Source: Phocaeicola plebeius
GTDB taxonomy: Bacteria; Bacteroidota; Bacteroidia; Bacteroidales; Bacteroidaceae
Length of the DNA stretch: 28,918 bases
Reading direction: 5' to 3'
NCBI GenBank assembly: GCA_004558305.1
Contig: SFDG01000051.1
Span: 1-28,918, forward strand
Shown here: in pieces, positions 7,798 through 16,505 of the stretch
How positions within the stretch are numbered: the stretch's first letter is position 1
Layout of the letters: each line of letters begins with the position of its first letter
The notes under the pieces: model-generated
What the model was told of the DNA's origin: nothing
Seen by the model: only the letters and a program-made list of their open reading frames with translations
Database searches by the model: none
Translations under genes and position numbers: made by a program

Positions 7798-7816
7798 CCC
7801 GACACCCGACTGACTC

Positions 7817-8758
7817 ATGAAACAACCCTTGATTATTGATGCCCACAGCCATCTGTGGCTACATCAGGACACCACCTGGAACGGACAGGCCATCCGCTCG
7901 AAACGCAACGGACGCGCCGACTTCCTCGGCGAAGAGGTGCAGATGATTCCGCCGTTCCTCGTCGACGGACGGAATACGGCAGAAGCCTTCCTCTCGAACA
8001 TGGACTATGCCCAGGTGGCGGCAGCTGTCGTCGTCCAGGAACTGATTGACGGCTGCCAGAACGACTATCTGGAGGAAGTCCGCCGCCGCTATCCGGAACG
8101 GTTCACGGTCTGCGGAATGTGCGACTACCTGTCCGAAGACAACGCCCCGCAACGCCTGGCCCGCGAGGCCACCGAGCTGAGCCAACGAGGATTCCAGGGT
8201 ATTGCCATCCCCGGTCACCGCCTGCTGCTGGACAACCGACGCATCCGCCTCAACAGTCCGCAGATGATGCAGCTCTTCCACACGCTGGAGGAAAAGGACC
8301 TGTTCCTTTCCATCACCCTGGCCGACGGTGACACACAGGTGGCGGAGATGGAAGAGGTCATTGCCGAATGCCCCCGGTTGCGCATAGCCGTCGGCCATTT
8401 CGGAATGCCGACCCGCGAGGGATGGCTAGAACAGATCCGTCTGGCCCGCCATGGGCAGGTATTCGTGGAGGCTGGAGGCATCACCTGGCTCTACCACCGC
8501 GAATTCTATCCTTACCCGTCGGCTGTCCGCGCTATCCTCGAAGCCGCCGACCTGGTGGGCATGGACAAGCTGATGTGGGGCAGCGACTATCCGCGCACCA
8601 TCACGGCCATCACCTACCGGATGTCCTACGACTTTATCCTGAAAAGCGACGCGATGACGGAAAGAGAGAAAGCGCTTTTCCTCGGCGAGAACGCCCGCCG
8701 CTTCTACCGGCTGAACAACATGATTGAATTACCTTATATAAAGAATATGTCAGAATGA
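7817..8758 (+). CDS. COG3618-type amidohydrolase, probable sugar lactonase
   Basis: This 313-aa metal-dependent TIM-barrel hydrolase has the opening motif IIDAHSHLW (H10, H12), AVGHFGMP (H194) and the closing LMWGSDYPR (D257). COG3618 enzymes include L-fucono-1,5-lactonase and L-rhamnono-lactonase, which open the lactone formed by a sugar dehydrogenase. Such a dehydrogenase-like gene lies 19 bp upstream. The stop codon overlaps the next start as ATGA at 8755-8758, so it is co-translated with the zinc dehydrogenase. The role as lactonase rests on family and context; another carboxylester or amide substrate is possible. Confidence 0.85.
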   Translation: MKQPLIIDAHSHLWLHQDTTWNGQAIRSKRNGRADFLGEEVQMIPPFLVDGRNTAEAFLSNMDYAQVAAAVVVQELIDGCQNDYLEEVRRRYPERFTVCGMCDYLSEDNAPQRLAREATELSQRGFQGIAIPGHRLLLDNRRIRLNSPQMMQLFHTLEEKDLFLSITLADGDTQVAEMEEVIAECPRLRIAVGHFGMPTREGWLEQIRLARHGQVFVEAGGITWLYHREFYPYPSAVRAILEAADLVGMDKLMWGSDYPRTITAITYRMSYDFILKSDAMTEREKALFLGENARRFYRLNNMIELPYIKNMSE

Positions 8759-9783
8759 AAGCAATACAGATTATCGCCGAACGCCAGATGGCGCTCATTG
8801 ACCTGCCTGAAGAACAGCCGGCACTGAAGCCCGGCGAAGTACGGGTCCGCCTGCAATACGTAGGTTTTTGCGGATCGGACCTCAGCACCTACCTGGGACG
8901 GAACCCGATGGTGAAGCTGCCGGTCATCCCCGGCCACGAGGTGGGGGCTGTCATCGAAGAAGTGGGACCGGATGTGCCCGAGGGACTGAAAGCGGGAATG
9001 ACGGTGACCGTGAACCCATACACCAACTGCGGGAAATGTGCGTCGTGCCGCAACGGACGCCCCAATGCCTGCCAGCACAACGAGACCCTGGGCGTGCAGC
9101 GCAACGGAGCGATGCGCGAATGGCTGGTGCTGCCGTGGGAGAAGGTGATTCCTGCCGGACTGCTTACCCCGCGCACCTGCGCCCTGGTGGAACCGATGAG
9201 TGTCGGCTTCCATGCCGTGTCGCGGGCACAGGTGACAGACATCGATGTGGTGGTAGTCATCGGTTGCGGCATGGTGGGCATGGGAGCCATTGTCCGATCG
9301 GCGCAACGGGGCGCTACGGTCGTTGCCATCGACATCGATGACGAGAAACTGCTGCTGGCCCGCCGTCTGGGAGCCGCCTATACTGTGAACTCGCGCACGG
9401 AGGATGTCCATGCCCGCCTGCTCGAAATGACTTCCGGCTTCGGTCCGGATGTGGTTATCGAGGCAGTAGGCAGTGCCCCGACCTATCAGATGGCCGTGGG
9501 CGAAGTGGCCTTCACCGGCCGCGTGGTCTGCATCGGCTATGCCAAGACCGAAGTGTCTTTCCAGACCAAGTACTTCGTGCAGAAGGAGCTGGATATCCGC
9601 GGTTCGCGCAATGCCCTTCCGTCGGACTTCCGCGCCGTAATCCATTATCTGGAGAGGGGCACCTGTCCGGTAGATGAGCTCATCAGCCGCGAAGTGAGTC
9701 CGGCCGATGCTGCCGCCGCCATGGAGCAGTGGGCCGGACAACCGGGCAAGGTGTTCCGCATCCTCGTGCGATTCGGTGTTTAA
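8755..9783 (+). CDS. Zinc-dependent medium-chain dehydrogenase
   Basis: This 342-aa MDR-family alcohol/polyol dehydrogenase (sorbitol/threonine dehydrogenase-like) has likely catalytic zinc ligands C39 (GFCGSD), H61-E62 (PGHEVG) and E146 (ALVEPMSV). The structural zinc cysteines C92, C95, C98 and C106 are all present, as is the Rossmann motif VIGCGMVGMGA (about 168-178). It overlaps the lactonase gene by 4 nt and closes the operon. In context it may oxidise a hydroxyl of a sugar acid formed by the first two enzymes. In the known L-fucose oxidative route that step follows a dehydratase, which is not encoded here, so the position in the pathway is open. Confidence 0.9.
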   Translation: MKAIQIIAERQMALIDLPEEQPALKPGEVRVRLQYVGFCGSDLSTYLGRNPMVKLPVIPGHEVGAVIEEVGPDVPEGLKAGMTVTVNPYTNCGKCASCRNGRPNACQHNETLGVQRNGAMREWLVLPWEKVIPAGLLTPRTCALVEPMSVGFHAVSRAQVTDIDVVVVIGCGMVGMGAIVRSAQRGATVVAIDIDDEKLLLARRLGAAYTVNSRTEDVHARLLEMTSGFGPDVVIEAVGSAPTYQMAVGEVAFTGRVVCIGYAKTEVSFQTKYFVQKELDIRGSRNALPSDFRAVIHYLERGTCPVDELISREVSPADAAAAMEQWAGQPGKVFRILVRFGV

Positions 9784-9784
9784 A

Positions 9785-9922
9785 CACAAAGGGCACAAAG
9801 GGGATAAATAAAGGCGTGTCATCCCGGACACCGTAGGGGCAGACCTGTGTGTCTGCCCGAAAACATCAACGGCGGTATTTCGAATTGTTTCACACAACGT
9901 GTGATGGTCGCTACCAAGGATG
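9785..9922. repeat. REP-like hairpin repeat, copy C
   Basis: It begins two bases after the dehydrogenase stop with CACAAAGGGCACAAAGGGG. It then has the hairpin GGGCAGAC (9837-9844) / GTCTGCCC (9851-9858) with loop CTGTGT, and ends with TCACACAACGTGTGA (9890-9904). Block order and sequence match copy B. It lies between convergent 3' ends (dehydrogenase and porin), where it may end or protect both messages. Confidence 0.8.
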
Positions 9923-9935
9923 AAAGAGAAAAAGG

Positions 9936-10955
9936 TCAGAAGCGGACCATGAACTCCACGACTATCTTATCGTGCTCAGACACCTTCACCGGTGCATCCT
10001 TCCGGTAGAAATAGTTCTCGTAGTTGATGCGGATGTCCGATACGAAGGGTTTGGCAAGGCTCAGTGTCACCCCACCCGTCAGACGGTGGCGCTTGCTGTC
10101 AGACAGTTTCAGCCGTCCGTCGGCATCGGCCGTTCCGTCGCTATGGTCGCCCATGAAGTCGTAACGCGCCAGGAACGACACCTTCCGGAACAGTCCCTTG
10201 CGCAGATAATGGTCGTAATTGATGAAGCCATCGAAGACATTGACCGCCTGGAACGCATCGTTCTCGTACCGTTTCCGCAGGTATTCCGCCTCCACATGCC
10301 AGTGGTAGCTGTGGTAGTAGGCACCCACATCGTACAGATACACTGATGTCGCCTCCGGACGGATTTTCTGTACGCTCAGCGTCAGGTTGAATCCCTCGGG
10401 GAGGAACAGCTGGGCCTTGGCAGAGTAGTTGAGCTGCTTGCCCCAGAAGTCCTTCTGGTTGGTCAGTCCCGACCCGTTGAAAAGGCCTCCCTCCAACTGG
10501 ACAGGGAAACCGATATTGAAACGATAGCCCAGCGTGGCACCCACATCGCGTACATTCCCTGCCTGCTTGGCAATGAACGATCGGTTGGCAAAGTACTGCT
10601 GGTGGGGCGAACGGTGGGCATCGATGGTGAACGGGACACGCATCTGGCCGATGGTGAACTGGAAGTCCTTCAGCGGGGCGAACCGGGTATAGGCATCCAG
10701 CATCTTGATGTTCCCCTCATCGGACAAGTCTATCTCTGCCTTGTACTGCATGAGCGGTGTCACCTTTCCCGACAGGCTGATACGGGCATTGCGCACCTCG
10801 AAGCGGCCGTTCCCCTCCTCGAACTGGTTTTCGTACTTGGCACGGATGGTGCCGTGTATTTCGGGCAGGAAATCCGCTCCTTTCTCTTGGGCCGTTGCAG
10901 GCAATGCCAGACAGCCCACCGCCAACAGCATTCCTAACACGCTTTTGTTCTTCAT
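9936..10955 (-). CDS. Outer-membrane porin, phosphate-selective porin O/P-like
   Basis: This 339-aa protein has a signal peptide MKNKSVLGMLLAVGCLALPA with probable cleavage after ATAQ (residue 23). The rest is a beta-barrel: alternating polar/aromatic strands, the block RFEVRNARISLSGKV (about 50-65), and a C-terminal strand ending VVEFMVRF with terminal Phe, as expected for BAM-dependent insertion. The OprO/P-like family forms anion-selective channels, but in Bacteroidetes the substrate is mostly unknown and no phosphate genes are nearby. The start at 10955 is chosen because it opens the signal peptide. Transcription is convergent with the dehydrogenase operon. Confidence 0.82.
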   Translation of the reverse strand: MKNKSVLGMLLAVGCLALPATAQEKGADFLPEIHGTIRAKYENQFEEGNGRFEVRNARISLSGKVTPLMQYKAEIDLSDEGNIKMLDAYTRFAPLKDFQFTIGQMRVPFTIDAHRSPHQQYFANRSFIAKQAGNVRDVGATLGYRFNIGFPVQLEGGLFNGSGLTNQKDFWGKQLNYSAKAQLFLPEGFNLTLSVQKIRPEATSVYLYDVGAYYHSYHWHVEAEYLRKRYENDAFQAVNVFDGFINYDHYLRKGLFRKVSFLARYDFMGDHSDGTADADGRLKLSDSKRHRLTGGVTLSLAKPFVSDIRINYENYFYRKDAPVKVSEHDKIVVEFMVRF

Positions 10956-10982
10956 GAAAATCTTCGTTAATGATTGATGCGG

Positions 10983-10990
10983 CAAAGTTC
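10983..10990 (-). promoter_or_regulatory. Weak -7-like box for the porin
   Basis: GAACTTTG on the minus strand differs at one base from TAnnTTTG and lies 27 bp before the porin start. No clear -33 element was found. It is offered only as the best candidate in this intergenic region. Confidence 0.3.
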
Positions 10991-11104
10991 GGAAAGGCGT
11001 ATTATAGGAGAATGTCATCCCTATTACAAATCTGTTACAAAAGCCTCCATTCCTGAAACAGCGTCCCTCCGCATGAGGATGACAGAAAAAAGAGGGACAG
11101 GAAC

Positions 11105-11135
11105 TTGCAGAGGTGAAAAAATAGCCGTACCTTTG
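11105..11135 (+). promoter_or_regulatory. Promoter of the GH20 gene
   Basis: TTG (11105-11107) and TACCTTTG (11128-11135) are separated by exactly 20 bp, and the -7 box ends 32 bp before the start codon. This is a textbook Bacteroidales promoter. Confidence 0.85.
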
Positions 11136-11167
11136 AAACCAAACTAACCATATAACCTACATTATCC

Positions 11168-13519
11168 ATGAAAAAGAACTTTTTCAGCGCACTTTGCGCC
11201 GGAATAGCTCTCAGCTTCCTTGCAGGCTGTAGCCAACCCGGCGAAGTGAAGCCTTACAACGAAGGCATCCACATCATCCCTCTTCCGCAGAGTCTGACCC
11301 AGCAGGAAGGGCAGTTTACATTGAGCAGCAGCACGACCCTCGCTGCCACCACTCCCGAAGCAAAGACCATCGCCGAGTTCTTCGCCAACAAGCTGAAGAC
11401 CTCCACCGGCTATTCCATCGGTGTGGGCGAAACCGGTAACATCCAGCTGGGCATCGACCCCGAACTGGACACGAACGACGAAGGCTATACCCTTGATGTG
11501 ACAGCACAGGGCGTGACCGTGACCGGAAAGACCGCACAGGGCCTTTTCTACGGTATGCAGACCTTCCTGCAGCTGCTGCCGGCCGAAATCGAAAGCGCAT
11601 CGAAAGTCAGCGGCATTGCCTGGACGGCTCCTGCCGTGAGCGTGAAGGACGAACCCCGCTTCGGCTACCGCGGCATGATGATTGACCCCTGCCGCCACTT
11701 CATGCCGGTAGAGAATATCAAGCGGTACATCGACGTGCTGTCTCTCTTCAAGGTGAACCGTCTGCACTGGCACCTCACCGAAGACCAGGGCTGGCGCATT
11801 GAAATCAAGAAATACCCGAAACTGACCGAAATCGGTTCGAAACGCATCGACGGCGAAGGTACCGAACACGGCGGCTTTTATACCCAGGAAGAAGTGAAGG
11901 ACATCGTGAAATACGCTACCGACCGCTTCATCACCATCATCCCCGAACTGGAAATCCCCGGCCACGAAATGGCGGCCATCTCGGCTTATCCCGAACTTTC
12001 CTGCAAGGGCGAACAGCACGACCCGCGCATCATCTGGGGCGTGGAAGACATCGTGATGTGTCCGGGTAAGGAAGACATGTTCAAGTTCCTCGAAGATGTC
12101 ATCGACGAAATGGTGCCCCTCTTCCCCAGCGAATACTTCCACATCGGCGGCGACGAATGTCCCAAGAGTAGCTGGAAGGCCTGCCCGCTCTGCCAGAAGC
12201 GCATCCAGCAGGAAGGCCTGAGAGGCGACAAGAAGCATACGGCCGAAGAACGCCTGCAGAGCTACGTCATCCAGCGGATGGAGAAGTACCTGGCCACCAA
12301 GGGCAAGAAGATCATCGGTTGGGACGAGATCCTCGAAGGCGGACTGGCTCCGTCGGCTACGGTGATGTCCTGGCGCGGTGAAGAAGGCGGTATTGCCGCT
12401 GCCCTGATGGACCACAGCGTCATCATGACTCCGGGCGGAAACGGCATGTATCTCGACCACTACCAGGGCGACTCGAAGCTGGAACCGGTCTCCATCGGCG
12501 GCTACACCACCCTGGAAAAGACCTACAGCTATAACCCGCTGCCCGACACACTGGCCACTATGGGCAAGGCGGAATACGTACTGGGCGTACAGGGCAACTG
12601 CTGGGCAGAATATATGTACACGGAAGCCCTCCGCGACTATCGTTCGTTCCCGCGTATCATTGCCATTGCCGAAATCGGATGGACTCCCGACGAACGGAAA
12701 GACTATGCTGACTTCGAACGCCGCATCAACAATGCCTATGCCCGTCTGGACCAGTATGGCATCAACTACCACATCCCGCAGCCCGAACAACCGAACGGCT
12801 CCTGCAACTTCATCGCCTTCACCGACCAGACATCCCTGGAGTTCAAGACCACCCGTCCGGAAAAGATGGTCTATACGCTCGACGGCTCTGAACCGACCGC
12901 CGCTTCTACGGAATACACGGGTCCCATCAGCTTCACCGAAAGCGGTACGCTGAAGATTGCCACTGCCCTGCCCACCGGCAAGCTCAGCCCCGTCCGTACC
13001 ATCACCGTTGAAAAGCAGACGCTGGCTCCTGCCCAGGAAGTGGAAGGCACCGTTCCGGGCCTGAGCATGGATGTCTACGACGGCATGTTCCTCAACGTAA
13101 AGGACTTCGAAAAAGCCCAGCCGCAGCCGCGCGAAACAAAGATTATCCAGAAGACGCGCGAACTGACCGCACAGACTCCGGCACCGGAATCCATGCGCGG
13201 CGTGAAGCAGTATGCTGCCATCGCTACGGGTTACATCAACATTCCCGAAGACGGTGTCTATTTCTTCAGCTCCGAACTGGAAGAAGTGTGGATCGACGGC
13301 AAGCTGCTCATCAACAACGGCGGCGAAGTGAAACGGTTCTCGCGCAAGGATGCCTCTGTAGCGTTGGCCAAGGGCCTGCACGAGGTGAAGGCCGTCTTCC
13401 TGGGGCACATCATCGGCGGCTGGCCCTCGAACTGGAACGACGGTTCCATCCGCATCCGCAAGGCCGACCAGGAGAAATTCCAGCGTGTGACCCCGGAAAT
13501 GTTGTTTGTCAAGAAATAA
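11168..13519 (+). CDS. GH20 beta-N-acetylhexosaminidase lipoprotein
   Basis: This 783-aa enzyme removes terminal beta-GlcNAc or beta-GalNAc from glycans by substrate-assisted catalysis. It has a lipobox LAGC (C21), so it should be anchored to a membrane, probably on the cell surface or in the periplasm. A GH20b domain (about 30-160) precedes the catalytic barrel (about 163-510), with RLHWHLTEDQGWR and the catalytic pair D329-E330 in HIGGDECP. The tail holds a chitobiase/FN3-like C-terminal domain (about 580-655, with YTLDGSEPT) and a PA14-like domain (about 655-775) that may bind sugar. It is a single-gene unit with its own promoter and a hairpin downstream. Partnership with the GH31 enzyme on mucin-type glycans is inferred. 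Confidence 0.95.
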   Translation: MKKNFFSALCAGIALSFLAGCSQPGEVKPYNEGIHIIPLPQSLTQQEGQFTLSSSTTLAATTPEAKTIAEFFANKLKTSTGYSIGVGETGNIQLGIDPELDTNDEGYTLDVTAQGVTVTGKTAQGLFYGMQTFLQLLPAEIESASKVSGIAWTAPAVSVKDEPRFGYRGMMIDPCRHFMPVENIKRYIDVLSLFKVNRLHWHLTEDQGWRIEIKKYPKLTEIGSKRIDGEGTEHGGFYTQEEVKDIVKYATDRFITIIPELEIPGHEMAAISAYPELSCKGEQHDPRIIWGVEDIVMCPGKEDMFKFLEDVIDEMVPLFPSEYFHIGGDECPKSSWKACPLCQKRIQQEGLRGDKKHTAEERLQSYVIQRMEKYLATKGKKIIGWDEILEGGLAPSATVMSWRGEEGGIAAALMDHSVIMTPGGNGMYLDHYQGDSKLEPVSIGGYTTLEKTYSYNPLPDTLATMGKAEYVLGVQGNCWAEYMYTEALRDYRSFPRIIAIAEIGWTPDERKDYADFERRINNAYARLDQYGINYHIPQPEQPNGSCNFIAFTDQTSLEFKTTRPEKMVYTLDGSEPTAASTEYTGPISFTESGTLKIATALPTGKLSPVRTITVEKQTLAPAQEVEGTVPGLSMDVYDGMFLNVKDFEKAQPQPRETKIIQKTRELTAQTPAPESMRGVKQYAAIATGYINIPEDGVYFFSSELEEVWIDGKLLINNGGEVKRFSRKDASVALAKGLHEVKAVFLGHIIGGWPSNWNDGSIRIRKADQEKFQRVTPEMLFVKK

Positions 13520-13551
13520 CATTCGCCTGAATCACCGCATCAGATACTAAC

Positions 13552-13606
13552 CGCAAAGGCACAAAGAGATGAAGTCTGCATACCTTCTTTTCTTTGTGCC
13601 TTTGTG
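13552..13606 (+). terminator. Long hairpin after the GH20 gene, CACAAAG type
   Basis: CAAAGGCACAAAGA (13554-13567) pairs perfectly with TCTTTGTGCCTTTG (13591-13604), extended two pairs outward. It lies 33 bp after the GH20 stop and 27 bp before the OPT start. The CACAAAG words recall those in REP-like copies B and C. It is not followed by a pure U-tract, so it is a terminator or a mobile palindrome. Confidence 0.6.
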
Positions 13607-13632
13607 TTAACCCTGCTAATTTGTCTATTCCC

Positions 13633-15627
13633 ATGAAACCTGAAGAAAACGAAAAGACGACGGGACTGCCTGAGAATGCGTTCCGTCCCCTCCGTCCGGG
13701 CGAAACCTACCGTCCCTTGATGTCGCCCGACAAGACCTATCCCGAAGTCAATGCCTGGTCCGTGCTCTGGGGCGTGGCCATGGCCATCCTGTTCTCTGCC
13801 GCAGCCGCCTACTTAGGACTGAAAGTAGGACAGGTATTCGAAGCCGCCATCCCTATCGCCATCATCGCTGTCGGCGTCTCCAGCGCGGCTAAGCGCAAGA
13901 GTGCCTTGGGCGAGAATGTCATCATCCAATCCATCGGTGCCTGCTCGGGTGTCATAGTGGCAGGTGCCATCTTCACCCTTCCCGCCCTCTACATCCTGCA
14001 GGCGAAGTACCCTGAAATGACGGTCAACTTCCTGCAGATGTTCATCAGCTCGCTGCTGGGCGGTGTGCTGGGCATTCTGTTCCTCATTCCCTTCCGCAAG
14101 TATTTCGTCAGCGAAAAGCACGGTGAATACCCCTTCCCCGAAGCCACTGCCAGCACGCAGGTACTGGTGTCGGGCGAGAAGGGAGGCAGCCAGGCCAAGC
14201 CTTTGCTCGTGGCCGGCATCATCGGCGGACTGTATGACTTCATCGTAGCCACCTTCGGCTGGTGGAATGAGAACTTCACCACCCGTGTCTGCGGCTGGGG
14301 AGAAATGCTGGCCGACAAGGCGAAGGTAGTCCTGAAGATCAACACCGGAGCCGCCGTACTGGGACTGGGCTACATCATCGGCCTGAAATATGCCGCCATC
14401 ATCTGTGCCGGTTCGCTGGCCGTATGGCTGGTCATCGTGCCAGGCATGTCCCTCCTGTGGGGCGACAGCGTACTGAACGAATGGAATCCGGCCATCACGC
14501 AGACCATTGCCGAGATGTCGCCCGAACAGATTTTCTCCAGCTATGCCAAGAGCATCGGCATCGGCGGCATTGCCATGGCCGGCATCATCGGCATCTTCCG
14601 TTCGTGGAGCATCATCAAAAGTGCCGTGGGCCTGGCCGCCAAGGAAATGGGCGGCAAGAAAGCCGAAGCCCAGGTGGCCCGCACCCAGAAAGACCTCTCG
14701 ATGAAAATCATCGCCATCGGTTCCATCGTGACCATCGTGCTGATTACCCTTTTCTTCTATTTTGATGTCATGCAGGGCAACCTGCTTCATACCGTCGTCG
14801 CCATCCTGCTGGTGGCCGTCATCTCCTTCCTCTTCACCACGGTGGCCGCCAATGCCATTGCCATTGTGGGTACGAACCCCGTATCAGGCATGACGCTGAT
14901 GACCCTCATCCTGGCCTCCGTGGTCATGGTAGGTGTGGGACTGAAAGGTGCCACCGGCATGGTCGCCTCGCTGGTGATGGGCGGCGTGGTATGCACGGCC
15001 TTGTCCATGGCCGGCGGATTCATCACCGACCTGAAAATCGGCTACTGGCTGGGCAGCACGCCCGTGAAGCAGCAGAGCTGGAAGTTCCTCGGCACCTTGG
15101 TATCGGCCGCTACGGTAGGCGGTGTCATCATGATTCTGAACGACACCTACGGATTCACTTCCGGTGCCCTCGCCGCACCGCAAGCCAATGCCATGGCAGC
15201 GGTGATTGACCCGCTGATGAACGGGGTGGCCGCTCCCTGGCTGCTCTACGGCATCGGTGCCGTCCTCGCCGTGGTACTTACCTACTTCAAGGTACCCGCT
15301 CTCGCCTTTGCCTTGGGCATGTTCATCCCGCTGGAACTGAACCTTCCGTTGCTGGTCGGCGGTGCCGTCAACTGGTATGTCACGACCCGTAGCAAGGAGG
15401 CTTCCGTCAATGCCGAACGCGGCGAAAAGGGCACCCTGCTGGCATCGGGCTTCATTGCCGGCGGTGCGCTGATGGGCGTGGTCAGTGCCGCCATGCGCTT
15501 CGGAGGCATCAACCTGCTGAACGAGGGGTGGATAGAGAATCCGCTGAGCCAGGTGGTTTCCCTCATCGCCTACCTGCTGCTGATTGCCTACCTGGTAAAA
15601 GCCAGCATGAACTTGTCGAAACGCTAA
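13633..15627 (+). CDS. OPT-family oligopeptide transporter
   Basis: This 664-aa inner-membrane carrier of the OPT superfamily probably imports small peptides or peptide-like chelates with protons. Hydrophobic segments run through almost the whole length, starting at about residue 36. Family-typical blocks include AAAAYLGLKVGQVFEAAIP, GENVIIQSIGACSG and GSTPVKQQSWKFLG. The start at ATG 13633 (MKPEENEKTTGLPENAFRPL) is preferred; codons upstream of it lie in the intergenic hairpin. A secreted hydrolase follows after about 20 bp and may be cotranscribed. The substrate is unknown. Confidence 0.92.
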   Translation: MKPEENEKTTGLPENAFRPLRPGETYRPLMSPDKTYPEVNAWSVLWGVAMAILFSAAAAYLGLKVGQVFEAAIPIAIIAVGVSSAAKRKSALGENVIIQSIGACSGVIVAGAIFTLPALYILQAKYPEMTVNFLQMFISSLLGGVLGILFLIPFRKYFVSEKHGEYPFPEATASTQVLVSGEKGGSQAKPLLVAGIIGGLYDFIVATFGWWNENFTTRVCGWGEMLADKAKVVLKINTGAAVLGLGYIIGLKYAAIICAGSLAVWLVIVPGMSLLWGDSVLNEWNPAITQTIAEMSPEQIFSSYAKSIGIGGIAMAGIIGIFRSWSIIKSAVGLAAKEMGGKKAEAQVARTQKDLSMKIIAIGSIVTIVLITLFFYFDVMQGNLLHTVVAILLVAVISFLFTTVAANAIAIVGTNPVSGMTLMTLILASVVMVGVGLKGATGMVASLVMGGVVCTALSMAGGFITDLKIGYWLGSTPVKQQSWKFLGTLVSAATVGGVIMILNDTYGFTSGALAAPQANAMAAVIDPLMNGVAAPWLLYGIGAVLAVVLTYFKVPALAFALGMFIPLELNLPLLVGGAVNWYVTTRSKEASVNAERGEKGTLLASGFIAGGALMGVVSAAMRFGGINLLNEGWIENPLSQVVSLIAYLLLIAYLVKASMNLSKR

Positions 15628-15648
15628 TATATAATAATGTATAGGATT

Positions 15649-16488
15649 ATGAAACAACTTTTACTGACGAGCTTACTACTCATTTGCAACATGATGTACG
15701 CACAAAAACCGGTTGTACTGAACGTATGGCCCAATGGGGCCCCCAACACCAATGAAATGACCCGCCAGGAGGAGAACGGTCCTCTTTACGTGGCCGAACC
15801 AACCCTGGAAATCTATCCGGCCTCCCGGCCCAACGGACTGTCCATCGTGGCTTGTCCCGGCGGAGGCTACGGACACCTGGCCATGGACCACGAAGGCCGC
15901 GACATGGCGGCCTGGTTCAATAACCAGGGCATTACCTATGCCGTCCTGAAATACCGGATGCCCAACGGCCATAACGACGTACCGCTGAGCGACGCGCAGC
16001 AAGCCATACGGCTGATGCGCGAACATGCCGCCGAATGGAAGATTACGAAGGTGGGCATCATGGGATCTTCGGCCGGCGGCCACCTGGCCTCTACGGCTGC
16101 CACCCACTTTACGGATGCGTCCAACCGTCCCGACTTCCAGATCCTGTTCTACCCTGTCGTGACGATGGACCCCTCGTACACCCACATGGGGTCGCACAAC
16201 GCCCTGCTGGGCAAACAGCCCGACAAGGCCACCGAAAACCTGTTCTCGAACGAGAAACAAGTCACTCCGCAGACCCCTCCGGCCTTCCTCCTGCACAGCA
16301 GCGACGACAAGGCCGTGCCCGTGGCCAACAGCGTCAACTACTACCTGGCACTGGTGAAGAACGGTGTACCGGCCTCTCTCCACACCTACCCTGTAGGCGG
16401 ACACGGATGGGGCTACCGCGAAACCTTCCCCTACAAGCGCCAATGGACCGGTGAACTTGAGAAATGGTTTCAAATCATTAATTTATAA
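15649..16488 (+). CDS. Secreted alpha/beta hydrolase, carbohydrate-esterase-like
   Basis: This 279-aa protein has a signal peptide (about 1-18, ending MMYAQ) and an alpha/beta-hydrolase fold. The oxyanion motif is CPGGGYGHLAMDHEG (about 69-83), the nucleophile S141 in GSSAGG, the acid D219 or D220 (HSSDDKAVPV) and H252 in GGHGWGY. It resembles COG0657 esterases of Bacteroidetes that take acetyl or feruloyl groups off polysaccharides; a peptidase-like role beside OPT is less likely. The start at 15649 gives the better signal peptide; ATG 15637 is the alternative. rpsP follows only 17 bp after the stop. Confidence 0.82.
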   Translation: MKQLLLTSLLLICNMMYAQKPVVLNVWPNGAPNTNEMTRQEENGPLYVAEPTLEIYPASRPNGLSIVACPGGGYGHLAMDHEGRDMAAWFNNQGITYAVLKYRMPNGHNDVPLSDAQQAIRLMREHAAEWKITKVGIMGSSAGGHLASTAATHFTDASNRPDFQILFYPVVTMDPSYTHMGSHNALLGKQPDKATENLFSNEKQVTPQTPPAFLLHSSDDKAVPVANSVNYYLALVKNGVPASLHTYPVGGHGWGYRETFPYKRQWTGELEKWFQIINL

Positions 16489-16505
16489 AAAACAACAAGT
16501 AAAGA

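Noticed and set aside
11162..13522. 786-codon open frame antisense to the whole GH20 gene
   Set aside because: It mirrors the GH20 gene almost end to end, has no recognisable motif, and reads His/Val/Asp-rich shadow sequence. Long antisense frames are expected from this codon bias.
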